Source: Sphingomonas xanthus (GTDB lineage: Bacteria > Pseudomonadota > Alphaproteobacteria > Sphingomonadales > Sphingomonadaceae). From it: a stretch of 64,000 nucleotides of DNA. This document shows, in pieces, positions 24,462 to 33,552 of the stretch (position 1 is the first letter of the stretch; each line of letters begins with the position of its first letter). The notes below the pieces were generated by a model. It saw only the letters and a list, made by a program, of their open reading frames with translations, did not search any database and was not told the DNA's origin. Where the stretch lies: the NCBI RefSeq assembly GCF_007998985.1, contig NZ_CP041659.1, forward strand, positions 2,106,001-2,170,000. Direction: 5' to 3'. A program made the position numbers and the translations under genes.

Positions 24462-26376
24462 TCGCGCCAAACGACAGCGACAGCCAGACGATCCGTGGCG
24501 TGCCGAGGTCGATCGAGCCCGCTTGGTTGCGCGTGACGATCCGTTCGCCGAGCAGGTTTTCGCCGCGCAGCGCAACTTCCCATTGTGGCCCGATGGCACG
24601 GCGTATGACCGCGTCGACAGTGGTCGCAGCACCAAGCCGGTATTGATTGAGGTCTTCCTCATAGGCGGACGAAAGATGGCGAAGGGTTGCCGACACCATC
24701 CATGGGCCGGTTTCGCGCGATAGGGTGGCGGCGAGCGACCGGCTCGGGACCTGGGCGGGTCGCAGCCCGTCGAGCGGTCCGTCATCGACCATTCGGGCGG
24801 AGATCAGGCTGAGCGAGCCGTCGAATGTCCAGCCGCGGTGCCGTGCTTCCAGTTCCAGCTCCATCCCGCGAGAGCGGATCGCATCGATGTTGCGGCGCTG
24901 GCGCAGGTTGGGCCCGATGGTGACGTTGGCAATAGCGTCGGAAAGCCGGTTCGCGAACAGCGTCACAGCGACGCGAATGGGCTCGGCCGGCTGCGCCTCG
25001 ACGGTCGCTTCGACGCCGTTGAGCCGTTCCGGACGAAGCGCGGCATTGGCCCGGGTTTCGACCGGGAAGACGGTGAAACCGCGATAAAGTTCGTTGAGTG
25101 TCGGCAAGCGGAAACCGCGATAGGCCGAGAGGCGGGCACCAAGACCCGGGCGCTGCCAATGGAGCGAAGTCCGGCCACTGAATGCGGTGCCGCCGCGCTC
25201 AGGAAAGCGCTGGTCGACCCGCACGAAGCCTTGGCCGTCGGTTTCGATCGAGCGGCCTTGGTCGAGAGTCCAGCGCGCGAGGCGGGCCGAGCCGGACCAG
25301 TTCAAACTGCCAAGGGGGACGTCGAATTCCGCGAACAGCGCCCCTTCCTTTGCCCGGCCGCCATTGGCTCGGTCGGCGGTCACCGCCCCGGTGAAGGCGG
25401 AAAGGGCGCGTTCGTGGGCGGTGCCGCTGCTGATCTTTGCATCGGCGCCAAGGGTAAGTCCGTCGACGGCGCGCCACTGGACAATTGCCCCGCTGGTGCG
25501 GGCAGGAGTTGCATATTGATCGAGGACCGGGACGAAGCGGGTCGAGCTGATAACGATATTGGAAAAATCGCGGTGCTGACGCCAGCCGGCGAAAGTGAGA
25601 GTGCGATCGGCGCTGACGTAGCGTAAGCTGAGGTCGGTTCCGCTCATGCTATTGTCCGCGCCGTCGAACCGCAGCGTTCGCTCATCGTCGAAGGCCCGAA
25701 GCCGACCCTGCAACTCCCCGCCACCGACAAGGACCACCGCGCGGCCATCGAAAAGGCGAGACCGATATGCGGACCGCGCGCTGGCGGGAACGCGCTGGTC
25801 TTCGGGCGTGGTCCAGAAGCCGTCGCCCGCCTCGATGCGAGCATCGATCGCAAGCGCACTGGTCTTTCCGTTCACAGTGGCGCCAACGCCCAGCTCCGCG
25901 GATCGGCGGGTCGAGGCGCCGATAGCCATGTCGAACGGATCGCGCTCGTCGATCGCGCGGCTTTGGAGGTCGATGGTCCCCGCGACTGCTGATCCGAATG
26001 CGCCGCCGCCAGCGCCGCGCAGAATGGTAATGCGATCGAGCCGTGACGGGTCGATCGCCGAGAAGGGAACGAAGCCGAAGAAAGGCTCGGCTAGCGGGAT
26101 GCCGTCGAGCAGCACCAGCGTCCGGCTGCTGGCATTGCCGCCAAGGCCGCGCAGGGTCAGCCCCTGGGCGGACGGGTTGGCCGAGCGGCTGTCACTGCGA
26201 CGGAACGACTGGATCCCGCTGACCTGCGCCAGCACATCTTCAAGCCGTCCCGAGGCTGACTGTCGGATTTCGGATGGTCCGATGGCAATTGCGCCAAACT
26301 GTTCCTCGCCGGCCTGACCGACGGGGCGTTCGGCGGTGATCACGATGACTTCGGGCTGGGCAGGTACGTCCATCAT
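24448..26376 (-). CDS. TonB-dependent receptor without a visible signal peptide
   Basis: This is a 642-residue protein. Early residues PEVIVITAERP form a TonB-box-like sequence. The plug domain has VLAQVSGIQSF and the LRGLGGNASSRTLVLLDGIPL motif, and a long beta-barrel follows that ends WLSLSFGATKRE. The end is unusual, since barrels normally finish in an aromatic residue; here it is followed by TKRE. Such receptors import metal chelates, vitamins or sugars across the outer membrane. The frame begins MMDVPAQPE with no hydrophobic leader. Upstream is the stop of the acyl-CoA dehydrogenase gene only 7 bases away. Either the signal was lost or the true product is not exported. The closeness to an oxidase cluster makes copper or heme uptake a possibility, but nothing shows it. 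Confidence 0.8.
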   Translation of the reverse strand: MMDVPAQPEVIVITAERPVGQAGEEQFGAIAIGPSEIRQSASGRLEDVLAQVSGIQSFRRSDSRSANPSAQGLTLRGLGGNASSRTLVLLDGIPLAEPFFGFVPFSAIDPSRLDRITILRGAGGGAFGSAVAGTIDLQSRAIDERDPFDMAIGASTRRSAELGVGATVNGKTSALAIDARIEAGDGFWTTPEDQRVPASARSAYRSRLFDGRAVVLVGGGELQGRLRAFDDERTLRFDGADNSMSGTDLSLRYVSADRTLTFAGWRQHRDFSNIVISSTRFVPVLDQYATPARTSGAIVQWRAVDGLTLGADAKISSGTAHERALSAFTGAVTADRANGGRAKEGALFAEFDVPLGSLNWSGSARLARWTLDQGRSIETDGQGFVRVDQRFPERGGTAFSGRTSLHWQRPGLGARLSAYRGFRLPTLNELYRGFTVFPVETRANAALRPERLNGVEATVEAQPAEPIRVAVTLFANRLSDAIANVTIGPNLRQRRNIDAIRSRGMELELEARHRGWTFDGSLSLISARMVDDGPLDGLRPAQVPSRSLAATLSRETGPWMVSATLRHLSSAYEEDLNQYRLGAATTVDAVIRRAIGPQWEVALRGENLLGERIVTRNQAGSIDLGTPRIVWLSLSFGATKRE

Positions 26377-26383
26377 GAAATGA

Positions 26384-27529
26384 TCAGCCGATGGAGCGGC
26401 CGATCAGTTCCTTCATGATTTCGCTGGTGCCGCCATAGATGCGAGCGACGCGGGCGTCACGCCACAAGCGGGCTATCGGATATTCATTCATGTAACCGGC
26501 GCCTCCGTGCATCTGTAGCGCGGTGTCGCAGGCCGTCCATTGCATTTCCGTGTGCCACAGCTTGGCGGCGCTGGCCTGCGCCGGGGTCAGCCTGCCCGCG
26601 ACATGGCGGGCGATCGCCCAATCGAGATGCGCCCAGCCGACCTGAAGCTTGGCCGCGAGGTCGGCGAGGGTGAAGCGGCTGTTCTGAAAGTCGATGATGC
26701 GCTTTCCAAAAGCCTTGCGGTCGGACGTGAACTTGACGGCCTCGTCGAACGCGCGCTGGGCGGACGCTTGCGCCTGAACCGCGATCGACAGCCGTTCCTG
26801 GGGCAATTGCTGCATCAGCATGACAAAGCCGCCATTTTCAGCGCCCAGGAGCCGGTCGGCAGGCAGCTTTACCTCGTCGAAGAACAGCTCCGACGTGTCA
26901 TTGCCGTGCAGTCCGATCTTGTCGAGGTTGCGGCCGCGGCTGAAACCCGCGTCGCCAGCCTCGACCAGGAACAGCGAGATGCCCTTGGCGCCGCCTTCCT
27001 CGGTCGTTCGGGCGCATACGATAACGATGTCTGCGGCCTGGCCGTTGGTGATGTAGGTCTTGCTTCCCGACAGCGTCCAGCCGTTGCCCTCCTTGCGGGC
27101 GATCGATTTCATTCCCTGGAGGTCGCTGCCCGCGTCGGGCTCGGTCATCGCGATTGCGCTGATGGTTGAGCCGGCGACCATGCCGGGAAGGTAGCGGCGC
27201 TTCTGTTCATCGCTGCCGTAATGGACGAGATAGTCGGCGACGATGTCCGACTGCAGGGTGAAGCCGGCTGCAGAGCCGAGGTAGGAAATCTCTTCGCCGA
27301 CGATGGCATTAAAGGTGAAGTCGAGACCGGGCCCGCCATAGGCTTCGGGAACCTGGGGGCAGAGTAGCCCAGCCGCACCAACCTTCTCCCAAGCCTCGCG
27401 TTCGACGATGCCGTCACGCTCATGCGCGTCGAGGCGCGGCTCGATGACGTCCGCCAGCACCCGGCGCACGGTGTCGCGAAAAGCATGGTGGTCGTCGCTA
27501 AAGATGCGGCGTTCGGCGGCCTCAATCAT
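26384..27529 (-). CDS. acyl-CoA dehydrogenase
   Basis: This is a 381-residue flavoprotein of the acyl-CoA dehydrogenase family, introducing the first double bond in beta-oxidation or amino-acid breakdown. Landmarks are EEISYLGSAAGF, the FAD-binding AIAMTEPDAGSDLQGMKSIA, the WTLSGSKTYITNG loop, MQQLPQERLSIA, and the C-terminal IYGGTSEIMKELIGRS. The catalytic glutamate is probably in the MHGGAGYMNEYP region. The weak ribosome binding site at 27529 is a caveat for the start. The stop is 7 bases before the TonB receptor start. The substrate is not readable. Confidence 0.9.
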   Translation of the reverse strand: MIEAAERRIFSDDHHAFRDTVRRVLADVIEPRLDAHERDGIVEREAWEKVGAAGLLCPQVPEAYGGPGLDFTFNAIVGEEISYLGSAAGFTLQSDIVADYLVHYGSDEQKRRYLPGMVAGSTISAIAMTEPDAGSDLQGMKSIARKEGNGWTLSGSKTYITNGQAADIVIVCARTTEEGGAKGISLFLVEAGDAGFSRGRNLDKIGLHGNDTSELFFDEVKLPADRLLGAENGGFVMLMQQLPQERLSIAVQAQASAQRAFDEAVKFTSDRKAFGKRIIDFQNSRFTLADLAAKLQVGWAHLDWAIARHVAGRLTPAQASAAKLWHTEMQWTACDTALQMHGGAGYMNEYPIARLWRDARVARIYGGTSEIMKELIGRSIG

Positions 27530-27727
27530 CGATAACGGCTTTCAAGGGTTGCAACGCGCATGGGGAAAGCCGTGATTTCATGCGACATTTGCGGCCCGAA
27601 GGTTTGGCTGAGGTCGGACTGGGAAACATGCTGGCCATGGACCGCAGGCTAGACGGAAATTGACCGCGGAGAACAGGAAATTCGCGGTGCGCTTGCTTGC
27701 GCCGCCAGCGTCGCTACCGTCATTGCC

Positions 27728-28807
27728 ATGGCGGGCCCGCTTACCGGAGTGAAGATCCTCGAAATGGCCGGGCTCGGCCCTGGGCCGTTCGCGGCGATGA
27801 TGCTGGCCGACCATGGCGCGGAGGTGATCCGGATCGAGCGTGCCGGGATGATCGGCGTTCCCAACGATCCGCTGCTGAGGAACCGCAAGTCGGTCGCGCT
27901 CGATCTCAAGCGGCCGGAGTGCCGTGAGGTGGTTGGGCGGCTGGCGAGGCGCGTCGATGGGCTGATCGAAGGCTATCGCCCAGGCGTGATGGAGCGGCTG
28001 GGCCTTGGTCCCGACGCATTGCTCAAGGAAAATCCCGCCCTCGTCTATGGCCGGGTTACCGGCTGGGGCCAGGACGGCCCGCTGGCGCAGAAAGCCGGCC
28101 ACGACATCAATTACATCGCGATCAGCGGTTTGCTTCATGGCATAGGACCGAGGGAAAGACCGGTAGTGCCGCTTAATTATCTCGGCGATTATGCTGGGGG
28201 CGGAATGTTGCTGGCGTTTGCGATGGTAGCGGCGCTGCTGGCCGTGAAGCAGGGTGGCAGCGGCCAGGTCATCGATACCGCCATGAGTGAGGGGGCCGCG
28301 CTGGTTGGCGCACTGACTTATGGGCTTCGGGCCGCCGGTCACTGGCGTGATGAGCGCGAGGCGAATTTGCTCGATGGCGGTGAGCCGAGCTACGGGATCT
28401 ATCGCTGCCTAGACGGCAAATACCTGGCGCTGGGGGCGATTGAGCCGCAATTTCGCGATGCACTGTTCAAGGGGCTGGCGCTTCAGCCCAGTGCGGACCG
28501 TGCGGCAATCGAGACCGTTATCGCGAGCAGGGCGCGCGATGACTGGGTGGCGCATTTCGCCGGGACCGATGCCTGCGTTGCGCCGGTGCTCGACATGGGC
28601 GAGGCGCCGGTTCACCCGCACAATATCGCGCGGCGAAGCTTCATAGATCTCGACGGGGTGTTCCAGCCCGCGCCGGCGCCGCGCTATTCCAAAACCCGGC
28701 TTGAACGGCCCGATCCGCCGCGCGCGGCGGGCCGCGATGGGCGGGAGGTGCTTGTCGATCTTGGATATAGCGAAGCCGAAGTTGCCCAAATTCTGAAGGC
28801 GAGCTGA
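27728..28807 (+). CDS. CaiB/BaiF family CoA-transferase/racemase (AMACR-like)
   Basis: This is a 359-residue protein of the class III CoA-transferase fold. The N-terminal signature VKILEMAGLGPGPFAAMMLAD resembles alpha-methylacyl-CoA racemase more than true transferases. Other blocks are SVALDLKRPE, GVMERLGLGPD, GRVTGWGQDGPLAQKAGHDINY and the DTAMSEGAALV segment. It would interconvert (R)- and (S)-2-methylacyl-CoA, a step before oxidation of branched acyl groups. It is divergent from the acyl-CoA dehydrogenase gene (198 bases between starts), and its stop overlaps the aminotransferase start in TGATG form. CoA transfer remains an alternative. Confidence 0.85.
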   Translation: MAGPLTGVKILEMAGLGPGPFAAMMLADHGAEVIRIERAGMIGVPNDPLLRNRKSVALDLKRPECREVVGRLARRVDGLIEGYRPGVMERLGLGPDALLKENPALVYGRVTGWGQDGPLAQKAGHDINYIAISGLLHGIGPRERPVVPLNYLGDYAGGGMLLAFAMVAALLAVKQGGSGQVIDTAMSEGAALVGALTYGLRAAGHWRDEREANLLDGGEPSYGIYRCLDGKYLALGAIEPQFRDALFKGLALQPSADRAAIETVIASRARDDWVAHFAGTDACVAPVLDMGEAPVHPHNIARRSFIDLDGVFQPAPAPRYSKTRLERPDPPRAAGRDGREVLVDLGYSEAEVAQILKAS

Positions 28808-29961
28808 TGCATCCTCTTTATCAACATATGGCCACCAGCGTGTTCGAGCGCATGTCGCTTGCCGCCGCACAGCATGGCGCCGTCAATCTGGGACAAGGTT
28901 TCCCGGACTTTGGCTGGCCGGTGGAAATATTGGATGCGGCCGCCCGTGCGCTCAAGGACGGTAGCAACCAATATGCCCCGTCTCGCGGGCTTCCGGCGTT
29001 GCGTGAGGCGATTGCCGGTCATTATGCACAACACCAGGGCCTGAAGCTTGGGGTGGACCAGGTCTGCGTTACGTCGGGCGCGACCGAGGCACTTGCAGCA
29101 GCGATCCTGGCGACGGTCGAGCCAGGCGACGAGGTAATCCTGTTCACCCCTGCCTATGACGCCTACGCGCCGCTGATCCGCCGCGCGGGGGGCATCGTGA
29201 GGGAAGTGCCGCTACAGCCGCCGGGTTGGAGGATCGAAAGAGCCGCTCTGCAGGCGGCGCTGTCGCCGCGGACCAAGGCGATTGTCCTCAATAACCCGCA
29301 TAATCCCACCGGAAGGCTGTTCGACCGCGAGGAATTGTCACTGGTTGCCGAGGCCGCGGTAAGCCGCGGCCTGACCGTTATATCCGACGAAGTTTGGGAG
29401 CATGTGCTGCTCGACGGCCAGGATTTCACGCCGATCTCCGCGTTCGCCGGCATGGCTGAGCGAACCCTGAAATGCGGTTCGGCGGGGAAGATCTTCTCGC
29501 TTACCGGCTGGAAGATTGGCTGGCTCATCTCGTCGCCCGAGCTGGCGACGCTGGCCGCTCGGGCGCATCAGTTTCTGACCTTCGCTTCGGCGCCGAATCT
29601 GCAGGCGGCAGTCGCCTACGGGCTCGCGGAAGGCGACGGCTGGCTGCGGCCAATGCGCGAGAGTTTCAGTCGTGCCCGCGACCGGATGACGGCCGGGCTT
29701 GAGGCCTCGGGCTATGCGGTGCTGCCCAGCGCCTCGACCTATTTCCTGTGCGTCGATCTAGCCGCGTCGGGAATTGCGATTGACGCGGAGGCGTTCGCCG
29801 ATCAAGCGGTCGAGCGGGCAGGGGTCGCGGTGGTCCCGCTTTCGCCGTTCGCGGAACATGATCCACCCCGTCACATGATCCGCCTATGCTTTGCCAAGCG
29901 CGACGAGACGATCGACGTCGGGGTCGAGGCCATGGCCAAGGCTAGGACGCTGTTTGCGTGA
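28807..29961 (+). CDS. class I/II aminotransferase
   Basis: This is a 384-residue fold-type I PLP aminotransferase. It has VNLGQGFPDFGWP near the start, NQYAPSRGLPALREAIA, the NNPHNPTGRLF asparagine region, SDEVWEH, and the PLP lysine in SAGKIFSLTGWKIGW. The closest family by pattern is the kynurenine/methionine aminotransferase group (KAT/YbdL-like). Position between CaiB and an aminoadipate-semialdehyde-type ALDH suggests a role in lysine or related amino acid breakdown. The ATG overlaps the upstream stop, and its own stop overlaps the ALDH start. Confidence 0.88.
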   Translation: MHPLYQHMATSVFERMSLAAAQHGAVNLGQGFPDFGWPVEILDAAARALKDGSNQYAPSRGLPALREAIAGHYAQHQGLKLGVDQVCVTSGATEALAAAILATVEPGDEVILFTPAYDAYAPLIRRAGGIVREVPLQPPGWRIERAALQAALSPRTKAIVLNNPHNPTGRLFDREELSLVAEAAVSRGLTVISDEVWEHVLLDGQDFTPISAFAGMAERTLKCGSAGKIFSLTGWKIGWLISSPELATLAARAHQFLTFASAPNLQAAVAYGLAEGDGWLRPMRESFSRARDRMTAGLEASGYAVLPSASTYFLCVDLAASGIAIDAEAFADQAVERAGVAVVPLSPFAEHDPPRHMIRLCFAKRDETIDVGVEAMAKARTLFA

Positions 29962-31427
29962 CCCCGACCGACGAAGCGCATGACCTGCTGTCCCGCCTGG
30001 GGGTACGCGCCGAGGGATATCTCACCAGCCTTTCGCCAATCGACGGGCGGCCGATCGGTAGCGTTGCCGAGGCCGGTCCCAATGACGTCGCCGAGACCTG
30101 CGAGCGAGCCCATGCGGCCTTCCTGGCCTGGCGCCTTGTTCCGGCGCCGCGCCGGGGAGAGCTGGTGCGGCTGCTCGGCGAGGAGCTGCGTGCTGCCAAG
30201 GAGCCGCTAGCCCGACTTGTGACATTGGAAGCAGGAAAGATCGTCCAGGAGGGGCTCGGCGAAGTCCAGGAAATGATCGACATCTGCGACTATGCGGTCG
30301 GGCTTTCGCGCCAGCTGTACGGGCTGACCATCGCCAGCGAGCGGCCGAGCCACCGGATGATGGAGCAATGGCATCCGCTTGGCGTGGTCGGGGTCATAAG
30401 CGCTTTCAATTTCCCGGTCGCGGTCTGGGCATGGAATGCCGCGCTAGCCTTGGTCTGCGGCGATCCAGTCATCTGGAAGCCGAGCGAGAAGACACCGCTG
30501 ACCGCGGCTGCGGTGATGGCGATCGTCGGTCGCGCCCTCCACCGGTTCGGCGATGCGCCCGATGGACTGCTTGCCTGCCTGCAGGGCGGCCGCGAGGTGG
30601 GGGAGGCTCTGGTTGACCACCCGCGCGTAGCGCTGGTGTCGGCGACGGGGTCGACGGCAATGGGCCGCTCGGTCGGTCCGCGCGTTGCGGCGCGGTTCGG
30701 ACGGTCGCTGCTCGAATTGGGCGGCAACAATGCGATGATCGTTGCGCCCAGCGCAGACCTGGGGCTGGCCGAGCGCGCAATCCTGTTCTCGGCTGCCGGG
30801 ACCGCGGGCCAGCGCTGCACCACGCTCCGCCGGCTGATCGTCCATGAATCGGTCGCGGATACGCTCGTCGTTCGGCTCAGGACCCTGTTCGGCAAAATCC
30901 GCATCGGCGATCCGCGCGAGCCGCAAACCCTGGTCGGACCGCTGATCGACGAGGGGGCATTCGAGGCGATGCGCCGGGCCTGTCCCGAGGTGGAGCGGGT
31001 GGCGGCGGTCGACGGGGGTTTTTATGTCCGCCCGGCGATCGTCGAGGTCGACGCGCAGCAAGGCAAGATGCTCCAAGAAACGTTCGCGCCAGTCCTTTAT
31101 GTCGTGCGCTATCGAGATTTCGACGAAGCGATCGCCTTGAACAACGCGGTAGTGCAGGGGCTTAGCTCGTCGATCTTCACCAACGACCTTAAGGAGGCTG
31201 AGCGCTTCCTCTCGGCCGCAGGATCGGATTGCGGCATCGCCAACGTCAACATTGGGCCGTCGGGAGCGGAAATTGGCGGAGCCTTCGGTGGCGAAAAGGA
31301 GACCGGCGGCGGACGCGAGAGCGGCTCGGACAGCTGGCGAGCCTATATGCGCCGGGCCACCAACACGATCAATTACAGCGACGAATTGCCGCTGGCCCAG
31401 GGAATCACATTCGACCCCGCGCCCTGA
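29958..31427 (+). CDS. aldehyde dehydrogenase, piperideine-6-carboxylate dehydrogenase-like
   Basis: This is a 489-residue NAD-dependent aldehyde dehydrogenase of the ALDH7 (antiquitin) type. It would oxidise alpha-aminoadipate semialdehyde (piperideine-6-carboxylate) in lysine degradation. Motifs are GVISAFNFPVAVWAWN, the ELGGNNAMIV glutamate, the catalytic cysteine in GTAGQRCTTLRRL, GAFGGEKETGGGRE, and a C-terminal RRATNTINYS, which is characteristic of this subfamily. The GTG at 29958 overlaps the aminotransferase stop. The 3' end overlaps the convergent EAL gene by 23 bases. A symbol such as amaB would fit, but the specificity is inferred. Confidence 0.88.
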   Translation: MTPTDEAHDLLSRLGVRAEGYLTSLSPIDGRPIGSVAEAGPNDVAETCERAHAAFLAWRLVPAPRRGELVRLLGEELRAAKEPLARLVTLEAGKIVQEGLGEVQEMIDICDYAVGLSRQLYGLTIASERPSHRMMEQWHPLGVVGVISAFNFPVAVWAWNAALALVCGDPVIWKPSEKTPLTAAAVMAIVGRALHRFGDAPDGLLACLQGGREVGEALVDHPRVALVSATGSTAMGRSVGPRVAARFGRSLLELGGNNAMIVAPSADLGLAERAILFSAAGTAGQRCTTLRRLIVHESVADTLVVRLRTLFGKIRIGDPREPQTLVGPLIDEGAFEAMRRACPEVERVAAVDGGFYVRPAIVEVDAQQGKMLQETFAPVLYVVRYRDFDEAIALNNAVVQGLSSSIFTNDLKEAERFLSAAGSDCGIANVNIGPSGAEIGGAFGGEKETGGGRESGSDSWRAYMRRATNTINYSDELPLAQGITFDPAP

Positions 31428-32247
31428 CCAACAGCTCGGGCTCTTCCTCTTCGATCAGCTTTTCCCAACGGCCCTGCCATTCCTCGATCCAGCCGGGAAG
31501 CGCATCGGGCGTGAGCGCCTTTGCCAGGAAAAAGCCCTGCGCCACGTCGCAGCCGAGGCTTCGGAGCAGGAGCAGCTGTTCGCCGGTCTCGACGCCTTCA
31601 GCGGTGACCGTGAGGCCGAGGCCATGGGCGAGATCGATGATACATTTGATGATCAGCGCACTGTCGTCGCTGTGCGGTGCGTCCTCGATGAAGAAGCGGT
31701 CGATCTTGAGCTCGGTGAAGGGAAGCTGGCGAAGCTGCATCAAGGTGGAATATCCGACCCCGAAATCGTCGATGGCAAGCCCGATGCCCTTGATGCGGAT
31801 CCGGGTCAGCGTATCCATCAGCTTTATGAGCGGCTGGGTGGCGCCTTCGGTGAGTTCGAGCACGAGGCGGTCCGGCGGCACCTCGAGCGCCCGGCACATG
31901 CGCTCGACGAGGTCAGGAAAATCGAGCTGGTCCAGGCTGAGCGCGGAGATGTTGAACGCGAGGCAGGTATCGAGGCCCAGTTCGCGCCATGCGAGCCACT
32001 GGCGGAGCGTCGTGCGCAGGCCCCACTGGGTGAGCTGATCGATGAGGCCATGCTTTTCCGCCAGGGGCACGAAACGGGCAGGGGAAATGGCCCCCATTTC
32101 AGGGTCGTCCCAGCGGACCAGCGCCTCAACCCGCTTAAGCTGGCCATCCCGTAGCGATATCTTCGGCTGATAGGCCATGCGCAGCCGACCGTTGATCAGC
32201 GCCCGCTCGAACCCGTCGAGAAGCCCAAGATCGGCCTGGGCAATCAT
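31405..32247 (-). CDS. EAL-domain c-di-GMP phosphodiesterase
   Basis: This is a 280-residue protein that is essentially one EAL domain with no membrane or sensory part. All expected catalytic positions appear present: VEALVRW (the EAL glutamate), FNISALSL (Asn), LELTEG (Glu), AIDDFGVGYS (Asp pair), ELKIDRFF (Lys), TAEGVET (Glu) and the QGF glutamine. It should linearise c-di-GMP. Its ATG overlaps the stop of the receiver gene upstream by 4 bases, so the pair is a two-piece response regulator. A C-terminal Glu/Arg-rich tail of about 25 residues follows the domain. Confidence 0.9.
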   Translation of the reverse strand: MIAQADLGLLDGFERALINGRLRMAYQPKISLRDGQLKRVEALVRWDDPEMGAISPARFVPLAEKHGLIDQLTQWGLRTTLRQWLAWRELGLDTCLAFNISALSLDQLDFPDLVERMCRALEVPPDRLVLELTEGATQPLIKLMDTLTRIRIKGIGLAIDDFGVGYSTLMQLRQLPFTELKIDRFFIEDAPHSDDSALIIKCIIDLAHGLGLTVTAEGVETGEQLLLLRSLGCDVAQGFFLAKALTPDALPGWIEEWQGRWEKLIEEEEPELLVRARGRM

Positions 32248-32633
32248 GGCACGAGCGATGGCCTCAGCTTGTTCAGGATCGCTTCCAGCGAATCCAGCCG
32301 GGTTGGTTTTTCGAGCGGGCCAACCATCTGCAGGCCGAGAGCGCTTCCTAGTCGAAATGCGCTGTCGAGAACCCTCCGGTCGAAGCCGGAAATAATCAGC
32401 ACGGGCTCGTGAAATTCTTCTTCGGCGAGGAAACGGAGCAGTTCAACACCGTCCATGCCGGGCATTCCGAGGTCGAGCGCGACCATCTGCGGTGCCTGGT
32501 CCTTGAACTTATCGCGAAATTCTCGGTCATCGGCGGCAGTGACAGGTTCATAGCCGCACATGTCGGCGGCCTTGGCCACGAACGCGGCCAGAGCGGGCTC
32601 GTCATCGATCAACAATAATCTCGGCAGTGTCAT
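32244..32633 (-). CDS. single-domain response regulator receiver
   Basis: This is a 129-residue CheY-like receiver. The acidic pair is in LLLIDDEPA, the phospho-accepting Asp in VALDLGMPGMDG, the Ser/Thr switch in VLIISGFD, and the Lys in GPLEKPT. It lacks an output domain; its partner is the EAL protein encoded in overlap. No kinase gene lies nearby, so the input is unknown. It is divergent from the PilZ gene, with 156 bases between starts. Confidence 0.88.
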   Translation of the reverse strand: MTLPRLLLIDDEPALAAFVAKAADMCGYEPVTAADDREFRDKFKDQAPQMVALDLGMPGMDGVELLRFLAEEEFHEPVLIISGFDRRVLDSAFRLGSALGLQMVGPLEKPTRLDSLEAILNKLRPSLVP

Positions 32634-32789
32634 TCTTGAGCCGCTCTCCCCAATGCTCCCCCCGGGGGCAAAGGCCTTCCATCAGCTTTCCGAGCAGTCG
32701 TCAAACGCGCGAAACCTGATTTTAACTCCATTACACCTATTGTCCCGCTTTGACGCGATTTTCCTCGTTTTGGGAGGGGAGGGCCCTTC

Positions 32790-33494
32790 ATGTTCAGTTC
32801 GCTAATCCGGCGCAGACAACACCAACGTCCGATGGGCGAGGACCATAACGCCTTCGAATCCACGACATTTTCGCTCACTACTGCCGTCCCGCGGCCGTCT
32901 GAGCGGCGTACGGATGACCGGTTGGTCTCGATGCTGCGCGTAGCGAAACTCCGCGACGAAAACGACCGTGAGCAACTGATTCGCGTCCGTAATGTTTCTG
33001 CCGGGGGATTAATGGCCGAGCTGGGCCACAAGATCGAAGTCGGCGCAAAAGTGCATATCGAGTTGTCCTCGCAAAATATTCTGTCGACGGTTGTCTGGGT
33101 TCGTGAGGGTACTGCAGGGTTCAAGTTCGATCAGAACATCGACCTTGGCGAACTGCTTGCCGGCCGTAAGCCGCGCCATGGGTTTCGCCCGCGCCCGCCG
33201 CGGCTGGAGGTCAATTGCAAGGCTAACGTCAAGCTCGAGAACAGCTATTACACGGTGGATGTCCATGACATCTCGCTCGGCGGGTTGAAGGTCGAGCCGA
33301 TCGACGAATATTGCCTCGGCAAGAAAGTAGTCGTGGTGGTCGAAAGCCTCCGTCCCATTCGTGGTGAGGTTCGCTGGTTTTCCGACCGGCGTGCAGGCAT
33401 CGTCTTCGACCAGCCATTGAAGTTCGAGGAGCTGGCCGAATGGGTCGGTAAGCGGCTTGAACTGGCGACGCTGAAGGCTGGCATTCGCAAGTAG
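32790..33494 (+). CDS. tandem PilZ domain protein
   Basis: This is a 234-residue soluble protein with two PilZ-like domains. The first (about 38-125) has the basic motif ERRTDDR and NVSAGG. The second (about 132-225) has RPPRLEVNC and DISLGG. The c-di-GMP arginines (RxxxR then D/NxSxxG) look intact in the first domain and weaker in the second. It would be an effector reading the c-di-GMP set by the divergent EAL protein. The ATG at 32790 is preceded by a GGGAGGGGAGGG stretch. Confidence 0.85.
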   Translation: MFSSLIRRRQHQRPMGEDHNAFESTTFSLTTAVPRPSERRTDDRLVSMLRVAKLRDENDREQLIRVRNVSAGGLMAELGHKIEVGAKVHIELSSQNILSTVVWVREGTAGFKFDQNIDLGELLAGRKPRHGFRPRPPRLEVNCKANVKLENSYYTVDVHDISLGGLKVEPIDEYCLGKKVVVVVESLRPIRGEVRWFSDRRAGIVFDQPLKFEELAEWVGKRLELATLKAGIRK

Positions 33495-33520
33495 CGGTCT
33501 TTCACGACGCGCTCGCCGAT

Positions 33521-33551
33521 CCTATCTACCTCGCAGATAAGAGGAGATAGG
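33521..33551 (+). promoter_or_regulatory. stem-loop that buries the msrA ribosome binding site
   Basis: Bases 33521-33532 (CCTATCTACCTC) pair with 33541-33551 (GAGGAGATAGG) to give 11 pairs with one bulged A at 33528 and an 8-base loop. The GAGGAG Shine-Dalgarno sequence for the ATG at 33553 lies entirely in the 3' strand. Folding would hide it from the ribosome. Confidence 0.65.
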
Positions 33552-33552
33552 A

